Positions 40,476 to 51,866 of a stretch of 64,000 nucleotides of DNA are shown piece by piece (the stretch's first letter is position 1; each line of letters begins with the position of its first letter). The notes under the pieces are model-generated. The model ran no database searches, was not told the DNA's origin, and saw nothing but the letters and a program-made list of their open reading frames with translations. The position numbers and the translations under genes were made by a program. Source of the stretch: Flavobacterium sp. (GTDB taxonomy: Bacteria; Bacteroidota; Bacteroidia; Flavobacteriales; Flavobacteriaceae); NCBI RefSeq assembly GCF_027533505.1, contig NZ_JAPZUB010000010.1:29575-93574 (forward strand), read 5' to 3'.

Positions 40476-41900
40476 ATGGAAGAATGCATTTCCGTTTTTG
40501 ATATGCTCAAAATCGGTGTGGGACCCTCGAGTTCCCATACGTTGGGCCCTTGGCGAGCTGCCGAACGTTTTTTACATGAACTCCGCGACCGAAATCTATT
40601 AGACCAAGTGCAGGAAGTGACCGTCGATTTGTATGGTTCCTTGTCGCTCACGGGAAAAGGTCACGCCACCGATTTGGCCGTCATGCTCGGGTTGAGTGGG
40701 CAGGATCCGGAGTATATTCCCGTTGATCAAATTGATTCCATTATACAAACCATTCGGGACACCCACCAAATACAATTAGGCAACACTTATACAATTGCTT
40801 TTCAACCTGATACACACATTCAGTTTCATAAAAACTTTTTGCCGTTTCATGCCAACGGATTGCAATTTACGGCCGTGACTCCGCAAGGAAAAATCACAGA
40901 AACGTATTACTCCATTGGCGGTGGTTTTGTTGTGAAAGAAGAACGCACCAATGCCAAGAAAAAAAGCGCTATAAAATGTGCCTTTCCTTTTCCGGTGCAA
41001 ACCGCTGCCGAACTTTTGCAGTATTGTCAAAACGAAGGGAAATCTATATCAGAATTGGTGTATGAAAATGAGAAATCCATGCGCTCAGAAGAGGAAATTG
41101 ACCGCGAATTACTTCGCATTTGGCATACCATGCTCGAGTGTATGTACATCGGATGCCATACCGAAGGAACCTTGCCCGGGGGACTAAATGTGCGTCGTCG
41201 TGCCTTTGACATGCATCAAAATCTGATCGGAACACTTCCCTATCAAACTCCCCAAGAATGGTTGGAGGTGATTCGGAAAACGGAAGTAAAGTTTCGCCAA
41301 ATTCTAAAATGGGTAAGCTGTTTTGCCTTGGCAGTCAATGAAGTGAATGCTGCGCTGGGTCGGGTGGTTACGGCCCCTACCAACGGCAGCGCAGGGGTCA
41401 TTCCCGCCGTACTCATGTATTATATGGTGATCGAAAACCATCAAGCGGGTGCGAAAGAAATCAAACAATTTTTACTGGTAGCCGGTGAAATTGGATCTAT
41501 TTTCAAAAAAGGGTCGACCATTTCAGCCGCTATGGGGGGATGCCAAGCCGAAATTGGTGTATCCTCAGCAATGGCGGCCGGAGCCTTGTGCGAATTAATG
41601 GGTGGAACTCCCGAACAGGTGCAAATGGCAGCCGAAATTGCCATGGAACATCACTTAGGCATGACCTGCGACCCCATCGGAGGCTTGGTACAAATACCCT
41701 GCATCGAGCGCAATACCATGGGCGCCATTAAAGCGATCAATGCGGCCGAATTAGCGCTAGAAACCGATGCCAAAAACGCTAAAGTACCCTTGGATAAAGT
41801 CATCCACACCATGTGGGAAACGGCCAAAGATATGAACCACAAATACAAGGAAACCTCAGAAGGTGGCTTGGCCATCACGGTAAGCCTCTCCGATTGTTAA
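40476..41900 (+). CDS. sdaA: L-serine ammonia-lyase (iron-sulfur type, single chain)
   Basis: A 474-residue enzyme converting L-serine to pyruvate and ammonia. The N-terminal beta domain starts with [24 protein letters not shown]. The alpha domain has [19 protein letters not shown], the [18 protein letters not shown] segment with a cluster cysteine, and [18 protein letters not shown] with two more cysteines that hold the [4Fe-4S] centre. Fusion of alpha and beta parts in one chain is the SdaA/SdaB layout. A TACTTTTA -7-like element lies about 25 bp upstream. Confidence 0.93.
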   Translation: MEECISVFDMLKIGVGPSSSHTLGPWRAAERFLHELRDRNLLDQVQEVTVDLYGSLSLTGKGHATDLAVMLGLSGQDPEYIPVDQIDSIIQTIRDTHQIQLGNTYTIAFQPDTHIQFHKNFLPFHANGLQFTAVTPQGKITETYYSIGGGFVVKEERTNAKKKSAIKCAFPFPVQTAAELLQYCQNEGKSISELVYENEKSMRSEEEIDRELLRIWHTMLECMYIGCHTEGTLPGGLNVRRRAFDMHQNLIGTLPYQTPQEWLEVIRKTEVKFRQILKWVSCFALAVNEVNAALGRVVTAPTNGSAGVIPAVLMYYMVIENHQAGAKEIKQFLLVAGEIGSIFKKGSTISAAMGGCQAEIGVSSAMAAGALCELMGGTPEQVQMAAEIAMEHHLGMTCDPIGGLVQIPCIERNTMGAIKAINAAELALETDAKNAKVPLDKVIHTMWETAKDMNHKYKETSEGGLAITVSLSDC

Positions 41901-42171
41901 AACATAAAAGTGACTCCCGAGGTCCACAACCATTGGGTGGATTGCCCATTCAATACGGGTTCGGTAGCACTAAGGTGACGCACTTCCGAACGGATTTTGC
42001 AGTAGGTATTGATCGCGTAATCCACATTACCCGAAACACCCCAGGTTGTCAAGGGGAAGCCAACTTGTATTCGTGCTTGTGAGGGGTCGGTGTAATACGT
42101 TATTCAAAGCGCAACAAATCGGTTTGTCCCCAAGCAAGCAGCGGAAATAGAAGCCAAAAAAAGATTCTCAT
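41897..42171 (-). pseudogene. Secreted or outer-membrane protein remnant with frameshift
   Basis: ATG 42171 opens with a signal peptide [16 protein letters not shown] and 7 more residues, then a stop near 42100. In a neighbouring frame the coding pattern continues: TDPSQARIQVGFPLTTWGV, then strands, ending TSGVTFMF and a stop at 41897, the aromatic end typical of outer-membrane beta strands. At about 90 codons it is too short for a barrel, so it is probably a decayed relic. Its ATG overlaps the stop of the gene at 42168-42605. Confidence 0.5.
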
Positions 42172-42605
42172 GAACGTCGTCGGGTATCGATAATACTGAT
42201 GATTTTCCATGTGCCTTGTTCGAGGTATAACGTAAATACATTGACCCCCTCGTGACTTAATTTTCCGTTGATATAAAATTGATAGGGGGTCCATGCTACA
42301 GCCATGGCGCCGTCGATTTGAATGCTGTAACTTAGAATGCGTTCTTCAATGGCTAAAGCAGCAGGCAAAGAGGCAATGGATTGAAAAAAACGCGCAGGCG
42401 GGTCTTCCGTGAGTTGGGTTCCTTTGGTTTGCGTCGTGGTAATCGATTGCAAGCGTAGTGAAGGATTGCAAACCGCTCTCATTTTGAGCGAATCGCGTTG
42501 GTGAAAGCCTTCAAAAAATTGTTCTATCGTTTGCTTTACGACCGCTTCTTGCGCGAATGTTGTAAGGCTAAAAAATAAACAGCAGTAAAAAAGAAATGTT
42601 CTCAT
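42168..42605 (-). CDS. Secreted NTF2-like/SnoaL-like protein
   Basis: A 145-residue protein with a signal peptide ([17 protein letters not shown]) and a single alpha+beta cone domain: [17 protein letters not shown], then [20 protein letters not shown], and a closing [17 protein letters not shown]. This is the usual nuclear-transport-factor-2-like layout of Bacteroidota periplasmic proteins. Its function is unknown. It is divergent from panB. Confidence 0.75.
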   Translation of the reverse strand: MRTFLFYCCLFFSLTTFAQEAVVKQTIEQFFEGFHQRDSLKMRAVCNPSLRLQSITTTQTKGTQLTEDPPARFFQSIASLPAALAIEERILSYSIQIDGAMAVAWTPYQFYINGKLSHEGVNVFTLYLEQGTWKIISIIDTRRRS

Positions 42606-42709
42606 CGGGTTCTCATGGTTTTCTAACGTGTAAAAATACCGTATTTGTGTTAAAAAAACAAATCGATTTTACTACTTTTACAACCATCAACCTCAAAAAC
42701 CATACACCC

Positions 42710-43528
42710 ATGTCGGTAGCCAAAAAAGATTACAAAAAAATAACCACCAAATCCTTGGTCGATATGAAAGCCCAAGGTGAAAAAATATCCATGCTCACGG
42801 CCTATGATTATACGATGGCTAAAATCGTGGATTCGGCGGGTGTCGACGTGATCTTGGTAGGCGATTCAGCGAGTAATGTGATGGCGGGACATGAAACGAC
42901 CTTACCCATCACCTTAGACCAAATGATTTACCATGCTTCGTCGGTAGTGAGAGCGGTAGACCGTGCATTGGTGGTTGTGGATTTACCTTTTGGAACCTAT
43001 CAATCGGACCCTAAAGAAGCTTTGCGATCGGCCATTCGCATTATGAAAGAAAGTGGAGGGCATGCGGTAAAATTGGAGGGCGGCTCGGAAATCAAAGATT
43101 CGATCAAGAAAATCTTGAATGCAGGTATCCCAGTGATGGGGCATTTGGGACTCACGCCACAATCGATCTATAAATTTGGTACCTACACCGTGCGTGCCAA
43201 AGAAGAGGCTGAAGCCGAAAAATTGTTGGAAGATGCCAAACTCTTAGAGCGTTTGGGTTGTTTTGCGCTGGTGTTGGAAAAAATACCCGCGGCATTGGCC
43301 GAAAAAGTCGCTTCACAATTGCATATTCCGGTCATTGGTATAGGGGCAGGCAGCGGTGTTGACGGTCAAGTCTTGGTGCTCCATGATATGATTGGCATGA
43401 CCCATGAGTTTAGTCCACGGTTCTTACGACGGTATATGAACTTGTATGAAGACATGTCGCAAGCCATTGGACAGTATGTCACTGATGTGAAAACGAAGGA
43501 CTTCCCCAATGCGAATGAGCAATACTAA
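42710..43528 (+). CDS. panB: 3-methyl-2-oxobutanoate hydroxymethyltransferase
   Basis: A 272-residue enzyme of pantothenate synthesis that adds a hydroxymethyl group from methylene-THF to ketoisovalerate. Motifs: [36 protein letters not shown] (metal Asp), [27 protein letters not shown] and [15 protein letters not shown]. Start ATG 42710 gives the normal length; the frame extends to 42596 but that part is not family-like. A TACTTTTA-type -7 element lies about 35 bp upstream, inside the same TTTTACTACTTTTAC string found before the serine ammonia-lyase gene. Confidence 0.95.
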   Translation: MSVAKKDYKKITTKSLVDMKAQGEKISMLTAYDYTMAKIVDSAGVDVILVGDSASNVMAGHETTLPITLDQMIYHASSVVRAVDRALVVVDLPFGTYQSDPKEALRSAIRIMKESGGHAVKLEGGSEIKDSIKKILNAGIPVMGHLGLTPQSIYKFGTYTVRAKEEAEAEKLLEDAKLLERLGCFALVLEKIPAALAEKVASQLHIPVIGIGAGSGVDGQVLVLHDMIGMTHEFSPRFLRRYMNLYEDMSQAIGQYVTDVKTKDFPNANEQY

Positions 43529-43539
43529 TTTTGTTATTG

Positions 43540-43625
43540 AGAATTTTGAATTTGACATTGCCATTGTCATTGAATTTTGAAATTGTCATTGTCATTGAAT
43601 TTTGAAATTGCCATTGAAATTTAAC
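43540..43625. repeat. Short direct repeat between panB and the pseudouridine synthase gene
   Basis: CATTGAATTTTGAAATTG occurs twice, with ATTGTCATTGTCATTG words between, and a third imperfect copy at the left edge. It is a small AT-rich slippage array. Confidence 0.8.
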
Positions 43626-43653
43626 CACCCAAACACGCACTAACTCTTTTTTT

Positions 43654-44346
43654 ATGAAAATTGTAAGCACACCCGAAAACCTACAGGTGTTGTATGAAGA
43701 CAACCACTTGATTGTGGTTAACAAACGGGTAGGCGATTTGGTGCAAGGCGATAAAACGGGCGATACCCCTTTGCCGGATTTGGTTAAAGCGTATTTAAAA
43801 AAGAAATACCATAAACCCGGCGATGTTTTCCTGGGTGTAGTCCATCGGTTAGATCGCCCCACCACAGGTTTGGTAGTTTTTGCCCGAACATCCAAAGCTT
43901 TGGAGCGGATGAATGCCTTGTTTAGCCAACGGGAAACACAAAAAACATATTGGGCTGTAGTGCAACAACCGCCACCACAAGCCGAAGCTACCTTGACGCA
44001 TTACCTCAAACGGAATCCGCAAAACAATACCTCAAAAGCTTATCTAAAAGCAGTTCCCGACAGCAAGTTGGCCCAATTATCGTATACCACCTTGCGCGTT
44101 TTGGATCGGTATACCGTATTGGAGATAGCGTTGCATACCGGACGACATCACCAAATACGAGCCCAACTGGCGGCTATCGGTTGCCCCATCAAAGGGGATT
44201 TAAAATACGGTTTTCCTCGAAGCAATCCCGATGGAGGAATTCATTTGCATGCCCGTCAATTGCAATTTATTCATCCCGTAGCTAAAGAACCCATAACCCT
44301 CATTGCACCGCCCCCCGAGGATGTGTTGTGGAATGCAGTCCGCTAA
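43654..44346 (+). CDS. RluA family pseudouridine synthase
   Basis: A 230-residue enzyme isomerising uridine in RNA. The catalytic motif is HRLDRPTTGLVVFART, where the Asp is the nucleophile. It is preceded by VLYEDNHLIVVNKRVGDLVQ and followed by TGRHHQIRAQLAAIGCPIKG. There is no N-terminal S4 domain, so it is the short single-domain type whose target (tRNA or 23S rRNA) cannot be told. Confidence 0.9.
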   Translation: MKIVSTPENLQVLYEDNHLIVVNKRVGDLVQGDKTGDTPLPDLVKAYLKKKYHKPGDVFLGVVHRLDRPTTGLVVFARTSKALERMNALFSQRETQKTYWAVVQQPPPQAEATLTHYLKRNPQNNTSKAYLKAVPDSKLAQLSYTTLRVLDRYTVLEIALHTGRHHQIRAQLAAIGCPIKGDLKYGFPRSNPDGGIHLHARQLQFIHPVAKEPITLIAPPPEDVLWNAVR

Positions 44347-44402
44347 AATTCTATGCTATTCATTTGTTAAAAATAAGTACCTTTAACCCAAATCCCCCAC
44401 CT

Positions 44403-45770
44403 ATGAAAAAACAGTTGCTACCGCTTTTGGTACTCTTTAGTCTTTCAATTTCAGCACAAGAACAGTACACGGGTATTGGTTTATCGAGTCGTGTAGGTGT
44501 GCTTAATGCACAGTTCAACCCTGCTGAACTTCACAATCAATCCAACAAATTTGACATTCACCTCATTGGTTTCAATGCTCGAGTGAGCAATAACAAATTG
44601 GGGGTTGATGATATTATCAATAATGACAACCTCGAAAACATCCTTTTTCGCGGTACCGATCCTGTAAACCTGAGGGCCAATGTACAAGCCATGGGGTTGG
44701 GTATGAGCGTAAAGTTTAAACGTTGGACCCTAGGCATTAGCAGTACTTTTCACGGTAATTTAGATATTATTGATGTGGACCCACGTTTGGGTGATGCCTT
44801 TGTCAATGCAGGTATCAATGCGTTGGTTGGTGGTTCGGCTACGGTGGCAAACAATTACAACCAACGGGTAAATGGAACGACTTGGGGCGAACTTGGGGCT
44901 ACTGCAGCGTTTAGTTTGGTGAACAAAGCCAAGCACAAACTCAATGTGGGGATCACTGGAAAACTTTTGTTTCCAGGGTCGTATGCCAACTTGGGGATGG
45001 ATCGCTTTAATGGCACAATTTCGCGGGTGGGAGGCATTGCTTTATTAACCAATACCCAAGCTTCGGTTAACTTTGCCTATTCGGGAACGTTAGCCAACAG
45101 TTTTACCCAATTTGACAACTACCGTGAATCGGCTTTTGGAGGATTAAATGGCGTGGGGGCTGATATTGGAATCAATTACCAATTGCGTGATACACCGCCC
45201 GAAAATCCGAAGAAAAATCAAAATCGATACAAACTCAACTTGGGATTGGCGATTCGCAACTTGGGCGCGATGACCTTCAACGACAACAACAACCAATCGA
45301 CCAATTACACCCTTTCGATACAAGGTACCCAAAGTTTGAACTTAAATCAATTCGAAAATGTTGAAAGTTTGCGTGAAATCGAGACGATTTTATTGAATAG
45401 CGGTTATTTGACACGAACCGATGGAACGCGCGATTTTCGGGTACAACTCCCCACCACACTCGCGTTGTATGGCGATGTCAAAATTATTCCGAAGTTGTTT
45501 GTTTCGGCCTATTTGTTGCAACGCTTAAATAATGTGGAGGTCAACGATCAAATTGCTGCACAAAATACATTCATCGTGACGCCTCATGTGGATTTGGGCT
45601 TTTTCGAAATTTTTGTTCCCTTCACCCAAAATGAAATTTCAGGCTTTAATACCGGCTTGGCGTTCCGTGCCGGTGGCTTTTTTGTAGGGTCAAGTTCGGG
45701 TGTTACCGCGTTGATGACCAATCCCAAGCAAGCCGACTTGTATATGGGGTGGCGTATTGGAATCTTCTAA
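44403..45770 (+). CDS. DUF5723 family outer-membrane protein
   Basis: A 455-residue protein. Start ATG 44403 gives a signal peptide KKQLLPLLVLFSLSISAQ. The mature start YTGIGLSSRVGVLNAQFNPAEL and repeated strand pairs such as KLNLGLAIRNLGAM and a C-terminal LYMGWRIGIF end fit the DUF5723 outer-membrane family of Bacteroidota. Function unknown. The aldehyde dehydrogenase gene begins on the very next base after its stop. Confidence 0.82.
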   Translation: MKKQLLPLLVLFSLSISAQEQYTGIGLSSRVGVLNAQFNPAELHNQSNKFDIHLIGFNARVSNNKLGVDDIINNDNLENILFRGTDPVNLRANVQAMGLGMSVKFKRWTLGISSTFHGNLDIIDVDPRLGDAFVNAGINALVGGSATVANNYNQRVNGTTWGELGATAAFSLVNKAKHKLNVGITGKLLFPGSYANLGMDRFNGTISRVGGIALLTNTQASVNFAYSGTLANSFTQFDNYRESAFGGLNGVGADIGINYQLRDTPPENPKKNQNRYKLNLGLAIRNLGAMTFNDNNNQSTNYTLSIQGTQSLNLNQFENVESLREIETILLNSGYLTRTDGTRDFRVQLPTTLALYGDVKIIPKLFVSAYLLQRLNNVEVNDQIAAQNTFIVTPHVDLGFFEIFVPFTQNEISGFNTGLAFRAGGFFVGSSSGVTALMTNPKQADLYMGWRIGIF

Positions 45771-47102
45771 ATGATGAAGCTGGCCACTGACATCCGCTAT
45801 CGCAAAGAGAAATTAAAAGCCCTTCGTGCAGCCATAATCGCACACGAAGAAGCGCTTATTGAGGCCTTATACTGCGATTTTCGAAAACCAGCTTTTGAAA
45901 CGGTAGTCACTGAAACCCAGTATGTAATTGCCGACATTTCCTATACCCTAACCCATTTGAACCACTGGGCAAAACCGCAGTGGGTTTGGCCATCTTTACT
46001 CACGTTTCCCAATACCGACCGAATTTACCGGCAACCTTATGGCGAAGTATTGATTATCGCCCCTTGGAATTACCCCTTTCAGTTGGCCTTGTCGCCCTTG
46101 GTAGCCGCTATTGCAGCGGGCAATCGAGTCGTATTGAAGCCCTCCGAACTTACACCGCACACTTCAGCTTGTATCCAAACGATTATCTCCGAAGTATTCT
46201 ATCCTGATGAAGTTCGAGTTGAACTAGGCGATGCCACGGTTGCCCAGCGTCTCTTGGCGCAACGGTGGGATTATATCTTTTTTACAGGAAGTGTGGCCGT
46301 GGGAAAAATAGTAGCGGCGGCGGCGGCACAACACCTTACGCCTGTGACCTTGGAATTGGGTGGAAAGAGTCCGTGTATCGTGGCAGCGGATGCAGATTTG
46401 AAAGGAACGGCACGACGCATTGTGTGGGGAAAATTTATCAATGCGGGACAAACGTGCATTGCCCCCGATTATATTTTGGCCGATGCGCGAATCATTGAGC
46501 AATTGCAAGAAGCATTGCAGCAGGCTATACTTGAAGCTTATGGCAAAAACCCGCAAGGGTCTCCCGATTATGCGCGTATCATTAGCGATAAGCACTGGCA
46601 ACGGTTGGTTGCAATGCTCTCGGAGGGTTCCGTAGTTTTTGGGGGAACGTATGAGGCGGAAGAGCGCTATATTGCCCCTACACTTATTCGAAATCCTATC
46701 GCGTCTAGCACATTGATGCAAGAGGAAATTTTTGGCCCGTTACTTCCTATACTTTCTTATACTAACGAAGGGGAGCTACAACAAAAAATCGGACAATTTG
46801 AAAAGCCCTTGGCATTATATGTATTCTCTAATTCTACTGCTTGGGCCCAAAAACAAATTGAGACCTTTCGTTTTGGCGGCGGTTGTATCAACGATACCGT
46901 ATTGCATTTCAACAACAAGCGCATGCCTTTTGGCGGTGTGGGTCATAGCGGCATGGGCAGCTATCACGGGCACTGGGGATTTGAAACGTTTAGCCATCGA
47001 AAAGCAGTCACCCAAAAGCCCTTTTGGGGAGAAGTTCCAATGCGATTTGCGCCTTACAGAGGAAAGCTAAAAATTGTAAAAAAAATCATGCGCTATCTGT
47101 GA
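45771..47102 (+). CDS. Aldehyde dehydrogenase family protein
   Basis: A 443-residue NAD(P)-dependent dehydrogenase of the class 3-like membrane or fatty-aldehyde type (short, starting with a helix, ending in a hydrophobic basic tail KKIMRYL). It has the IAPWNYPFQLALSPLVAA cofactor loop, FFTGSVAVGK, the general base in TLELGGKSPCIVA and the nucleophile Cys in NAGQTCIAPDY. It probably oxidises fatty aldehydes to acids. Confidence 0.92.
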   Translation: MMKLATDIRYRKEKLKALRAAIIAHEEALIEALYCDFRKPAFETVVTETQYVIADISYTLTHLNHWAKPQWVWPSLLTFPNTDRIYRQPYGEVLIIAPWNYPFQLALSPLVAAIAAGNRVVLKPSELTPHTSACIQTIISEVFYPDEVRVELGDATVAQRLLAQRWDYIFFTGSVAVGKIVAAAAAQHLTPVTLELGGKSPCIVAADADLKGTARRIVWGKFINAGQTCIAPDYILADARIIEQLQEALQQAILEAYGKNPQGSPDYARIISDKHWQRLVAMLSEGSVVFGGTYEAEERYIAPTLIRNPIASSTLMQEEIFGPLLPILSYTNEGELQQKIGQFEKPLALYVFSNSTAWAQKQIETFRFGGGCINDTVLHFNNKRMPFGGVGHSGMGSYHGHWGFETFSHRKAVTQKPFWGEVPMRFAPYRGKLKIVKKIMRYL

Positions 47103-47134
47103 AATAGTTGTAACTTGTAAGAGTCTAAACCCTA

Positions 47135-50100
47135 ATGACACTTTACGCATATATGCTATTGACCCAATTTCTATTAGCACTGCAATCCCCGTTACAAACG
47201 GCGCATAAAATTCATATTGTCAAACCCTATCATTTGGAAAAATGGTTTGTGGTTTTGGCGGTTTTATTTCTGGTGGTCTACATGACCTACGCTGTGTTTC
47301 AGCATAAACAAAAGAAAAACAGTTTCATTCACAACTATTCTGAATTTGCACCCAAAGAGGAAATCTACAATATGTTGTTGCTTATCTTAGGGATTTCATT
47401 ACCATTGATAGAGTTAGTATTGGAGCTGTTCTCGGTGCGCAGTCAAAGTTTGTTATTAGTAAAAACTATAATAGGTTTTATTCTTTTAGGCATTTATTGG
47501 ATCAATACACGAACTACTTGGCTCAAGCGTTTTTTTGTCCCATTATTCATCACGGTATATATCATTGATTTTATTGGCAATCTCGTTAGCTTGATGTTTA
47601 TTAGCTACGAATTAATGCTTTACTGTTCACTTTTGCTGAATTTTTTCTTGAGTTACTATGTTTTCAAAAACTTGGTGCAGTATTGGACCTTTGTAACCTT
47701 GTTTTCATTGTTCCTTTTTAGTGTATTTTTACAAAACATTCTTCCAGCGAAAGATGTTATTATTCTTGTTGCGTGTTGCTTGTTAATCATTGCCATTCAT
47801 GCTTCGATACATTTAGCAACGGTAAATACACGGAATAAATTTTTATTTGCCAATGAAATTTTAAACAAAGGAAACATTCTTACTATCGCTACCAACCGCC
47901 AAGGAGCGTTATTCTACTGTAGTGAGCAAGTGCGTAATTTTTTGGGGTATGAACCCGAAGAGGTTTTGGGATTGCGTTTTTGGGAATTGACAGAAGATCC
48001 TGAATTTATTGGTGAAGCGTACCATGATAACTATATCGACGGGCGCCTACACGTTCGAAAACTGAAAGCCAAAAACGGGGAGTATCGTTATATACAGTGG
48101 AAGGATAAAAAGTTTTCCGACGATTTAACCATTGGAATCGGTCAAGATGTTACAGAGCAACAGAATATCCAAAATCAGTATGAAAATCTGATTGAAAATG
48201 CGAATGATTTGATTTATGAAATTAATCATTTGGGGTATTTCACCTTTATCAACAAACATGGAGTAACGCTGACCGGATATAGTCAGGAAGAGTTTTATAA
48301 AAAATTATTTTTGGATTTAGTCCACAAAGACCATCGCAAACGAATTAAAGATTTTTATTCGCTTAAAGGTCTTAAAAACAATGCCTTTCCCACTTTAGTT
48401 GTTCCTGTTATTAATCGTAAAGGAGAAACCATTTGGCTCTCCCAAAACGTTACCTTCAAACGTAATGAAGCGGGGAATGTTATTGGTTATACGGTTATTG
48501 CTCGTGATATAACGATGCAACGTCAAATGGAGATTGAAAACATTCGGCGGGAGAAAAAAATCAAACGATACAATGATGCCATCAAAGATTTAACGTTAAA
48601 AAACCAACCGGACGGTGATAATTTTGGCCATTTTTTGGAAGTAGTATTGCGAATTATTGCCAAAAAAATCGACATTAATCGCGTAGGTTTTTGGTTGTAT
48701 CAAACGGACCAAATCTTTTGTGAAAAAGTATATATCAAAAATAAAAATGAGTTCGAGTCAGGTGCAATCGTTCCCAAAAAAGAGTTTCCTAAATACTTTG
48801 AAGCTATTGAAAATGAGTCCCAAATTGTTGCCGATGATGTACTTGAAAACCCTCTCACACAAGAGTTTGTAGCTACCTATTTTCAAGATTACAATACCCA
48901 ATCGATGTTGGACACCCCCATTTATATCAATGGGAAACTCCACAGTGTATTGTGCTTGGAATCGGATACGAAGAAAAAAGAATGGGATGCTGAAGATATT
49001 GTTTTTGCTCGGTCCATAAGTGATTTTTTGGCAGCTGCCATCGAAACGCACCAACGCTTGGAAGCGGAAGCAAAATTGGAATATAAAAATCAAATATTGA
49101 CTGAAATCACCAATTTCACTACACGTTTCATTGCGATAAAAAACAAGTATGAAATGTTTAATGAAGTATTGAATTCATTAGGAAAAGTAATTGATGTAAG
49201 TAGAATTTCTTATTTTGAATTTGATTATGAAAATTATTCTTTTAGTCAGCGAAATCGTTGGAACAACCAATTAAAGACATTAATTGATATTAATCCTCAT
49301 TTACAAAATTTACCTTATGAAAAATTTACGGTGATTTTTGACACACTTAATGATAAAAATGTCTATTACAGTAAAGTAAAAAATATAAAGGATGCTGAAA
49401 TTCGTAACTTCCTTGAACAAATTAATTCAAAATCTATTTTACTATTACCTGTAAGGGTAAATGAAAAGTTAGAAGGATTTATCATTTTAGATGATACTGA
49501 AAAAGAGCGTATTTGGATGGAGGAAGAAGTTACTATTTTAGGTACTCTAGCACGAATCGTCTCTTCTTCCCTTGAACGCAATGTCAATGAGGGGATTATT
49601 CGAGAAAATGAAGAACGTTTTCGATTGTTGGCCAACAATATTCCCGGCACCGTTTACCTCTGTCATTCGGATGAAGAATACAGTTATTTGTATTTGAATG
49701 ATGAAATTGAAAAATTAACCGGACTTACCAAACAGCAATTAACGAATCATAAAATCGGTTTTGGCGGTTTAATTCATCCTGATGATTGTGACGGCGTTAT
49801 GAAAGCCTATGAAAAAGCCTTTACCGACTTGCATAAAATACGCCACACCTACCGGATTTTACATCATGAAGGCAATTACAAATGGGTTGAAGAATTTGGA
49901 GGCGTCATTCAAAACGACTACGGTGAAAAGTATATCGAAGGAATTTTAATTGATATTACGCGACAAAAAGAAGCTGAAGAAGCCATCAAAGCCAAAGAAT
50001 ACGCTGAAGCGGCTAACCGAGCGAAATCGGAATTTTTGGCCAATATGAGTCATGAAATTCGAACTCCATTGAATGGAATTATTGGATTCACCGATTTGCT

Positions 50101-51169
50101 TAAAAATACCAATCTCGAGGCGATTCAACGGAGCTATATGAATACGATTAACGAATCGGGCTTATCACTCATGGATATTATCAACGATATCTTGGATTTC
50201 TCCAAAATCGAATCGGGGAAACTAGAGCTAGATGTTCGTCGTTACGACCTCAAAGAATTACTGAATCAAGTCGTGGAATTGGTTAAGTACGACACCAATC
50301 GTAAAAACTTACAATTTGATTTGGTGGTAAAAAAAGAGGTGCCACAATACATTTGGACCGATAGCGTTCGCCTCAAACAAATATTGATCAATCTTCTCGG
50401 CAATGCCGTAAAATTTACAGAAAAAGGTTCGGTCAAATTGACGATTACCAATTTGGAACTGATTGGGGAATCACAAAGTCGATTGCGATTTAGCGTTACC
50501 GATACGGGAATTGGAATCAGTAAGGAGTTTCAAGAGCAAATTTTTGAGGCGTTTTCACAAGGCGATAATTCGACCACACGAAAATTTGGGGGCACAGGCC
50601 TCGGACTAACCATTTCGAATCAGCTCTTGGCCTTAATGCAAAGCCAATTGAAACTCAAAAGTGAAGTTGGCAAAGGTTCAGAATTCTTCTTTGATATCAT
50701 CCTCAAAGCCACCAATCATAAGGTTATTGACAGTATTGAAAACATTGAAGTTAGCATAGAAAAAGAAGATTTTAGCGATTTTGGACATGAAAACTTTAAG
50801 ATACTAATTGTAGAAGACAACAAAATAAACATGCTATTGGCCAAGACGTTGGTCAAACAAATTGTTCCCAATGGCACGCTTTATGAAGCCATAAACGGTC
50901 AAGAAGGTGTGGATAAATACAATGTTTTACATCCCGATATCATCCTCATGGATGTTCAAATGCCCGTAAAAAATGGATATGAAGCCACCCAAGAGATTCG
51001 AAAAACGGAGAAAGGGAAACATGTGCCCATTATCGCTTTAACCGCTGGTACTGTAATGGGGGAAAAGGAAAAATGCTTAGAAATGGGCATGGACGATTAT
51101 ACGTCCAAACCTATCGTAAAAGAGGTGTTGGAACAGCTTTTGCACAAATGGTTAAAAAGTAAGGGATAA
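47135..51169 (+). CDS. Hybrid sensor histidine kinase/response regulator
   Basis: A 1344-residue kinase. About seven N-terminal transmembrane helices (30-230) are followed by two PAS domains (about 245-465), two GAF domains (about 480-640 and 650-810), a third PAS (about 815-940), HisKA with the phospho-His in [15 protein letters not shown], an ATPase domain ([28 protein letters not shown]) and a C-terminal receiver ([12 protein letters not shown], phospho-Asp in [13 protein letters not shown], Lys in TSKPI). It integrates several internal signals; targets are unknown because no partner regulator is adjacent. Confidence 0.93.
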   Translation: MTLYAYMLLTQFLLALQSPLQTAHKIHIVKPYHLEKWFVVLAVLFLVVYMTYAVFQHKQKKNSFIHNYSEFAPKEEIYNMLLLILGISLPLIELVLELFSVRSQSLLLVKTIIGFILLGIYWINTRTTWLKRFFVPLFITVYIIDFIGNLVSLMFISYELMLYCSLLLNFFLSYYVFKNLVQYWTFVTLFSLFLFSVFLQNILPAKDVIILVACCLLIIAIHASIHLATVNTRNKFLFANEILNKGNILTIATNRQGALFYCSEQVRNFLGYEPEEVLGLRFWELTEDPEFIGEAYHDNYIDGRLHVRKLKAKNGEYRYIQWKDKKFSDDLTIGIGQDVTEQQNIQNQYENLIENANDLIYEINHLGYFTFINKHGVTLTGYSQEEFYKKLFLDLVHKDHRKRIKDFYSLKGLKNNAFPTLVVPVINRKGETIWLSQNVTFKRNEAGNVIGYTVIARDITMQRQMEIENIRREKKIKRYNDAIKDLTLKNQPDGDNFGHFLEVVLRIIAKKIDINRVGFWLYQTDQIFCEKVYIKNKNEFESGAIVPKKEFPKYFEAIENESQIVADDVLENPLTQEFVATYFQDYNTQSMLDTPIYINGKLHSVLCLESDTKKKEWDAEDIVFARSISDFLAAAIETHQRLEAEAKLEYKNQILTEITNFTTRFIAIKNKYEMFNEVLNSLGKVIDVSRISYFEFDYENYSFSQRNRWNNQLKTLIDINPHLQNLPYEKFTVIFDTLNDKNVYYSKVKNIKDAEIRNFLEQINSKSILLLPVRVNEKLEGFIILDDTEKERIWMEEEVTILGTLARIVSSSLERNVNEGIIRENEERFRLLANNIPGTVYLCHSDEEYSYLYLNDEIEKLTGLTKQQLTNHKIGFGGLIHPDDCDGVMKAYEKAFTDLHKIRHTYRILHHEGNYKWVEEFGGVIQNDYGEKYIEGILIDITRQKEAEEAIKAKEYAEAANRAKSEFLANMSHEIRTPLNGIIGFTDLLKNTNLEAIQRSYMNTINESGLSLMDIINDILDFSKIESGKLELDVRRYDLKELLNQVVELVKYDTNRKNLQFDLVVKKEVPQYIWTDSVRLKQILINLLGNAVKFTEKGSVKLTITNLELIGESQSRLRFSVTDTGIGISKEFQEQIFEAFSQGDNSTTRKFGGTGLGLTISNQLLALMQSQLKLKSEVGKGSEFFFDIILKATNHKVIDSIENIEVSIEKEDFSDFGHENFKILIVEDNKINMLLAKTLVKQIVPNGTLYEAINGQEGVDKYNVLHPDIILMDVQMPVKNGYEATQEIRKTEKGKHVPIIALTAGTVMGEKEKCLEMGMDDYTSKPIVKEVLEQLLHKWLKSKG

Positions 51170-51245
51170 TTAAAAAAAATGAATAAAGAATTTCTTTTAT
51201 TGGATGTATAGAAGTTATGTAAGCGGTAAACCCAAAACCGAGACT

Positions 51246-51680
51246 ATGAAAAGATACATACTACTTATTTCATTCGTTTTAATAGGCTTGCTATGCTATC
51301 TATTAGGATATTTACGGGATCGAAGTTTTGTGCTAAATTATTATGACACTTTCTATGTAATTGACAAATCAAGTTTTAATTATTTCATATTCTATTTGTT
51401 TTCAATTCCCACATTATTCTATTTCATTTTAAGAAAACATTTCAACCTGAACATAGCACTTTTGCATATAGTATTTAAATCTATTTCAATATTTTTATAT
51501 TTACTAGTAGATTTTCTTCAACAAAACAGACTTCCAAAACGTTACTTTTTTGAAAATTATTGGTATGAAAATGAAAATATACAGATTATAATTTTATACA
51601 GTTTTTTAATAGGAATTGGAGCATTTTTGTTGAATATATTTTTAAGTATAGCACATCTAAAGAAGAGTTTAAAAAGATGA
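51246..51680 (+). CDS. Small multi-helix membrane protein
   Basis: A 144-residue protein from ATG 51246 (the frame extends to 51204 without support). It has four hydrophobic helices (about 4-22, 44-60, 69-90, 113-135) and is AT-rich. I do not recognise it. Confidence 0.55.
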   Translation: MKRYILLISFVLIGLLCYLLGYLRDRSFVLNYYDTFYVIDKSSFNYFIFYLFSIPTLFYFILRKHFNLNIALLHIVFKSISIFLYLLVDFLQQNRLPKRYFFENYWYENENIQIIILYSFLIGIGAFLLNIFLSIAHLKKSLKR

Positions 51681-51818
51681 ATAAGTATATAAAAATATTT
51701 ACACAGCACTTTTAAATAACTAAAAAATCACCCTCATTTTTATCATTCTCCCAATTAAAAAATAGCAATTTTATTGATGTCGTAATTCGTTACAATCTGT
51801 GCTATTTTTCGGAAATCT

Positions 51819-51844
51819 CATACCTTATTTTACCTCTAGGTATG
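51819..51844. promoter_or_regulatory. Inverted repeat upstream of the HMG-CoA synthase gene
   Basis: CATACCT (51819-51825) and AGGTATG (51838-51844) form a perfect 7-bp inverted repeat with a 12-bp spacer, 23 bp before the start codon. It may be an operator or a leader hairpin; nothing decides between them. Confidence 0.3.
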
Positions 51845-51866
51845 TAATTTTACCCTAAAAAAAGCT

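Noticed and set aside
42596..42709. N-terminal extension of panB
   Set aside because: It crosses the likely promoter and lacks any PanB similarity; ATG 42710 gives the family length.
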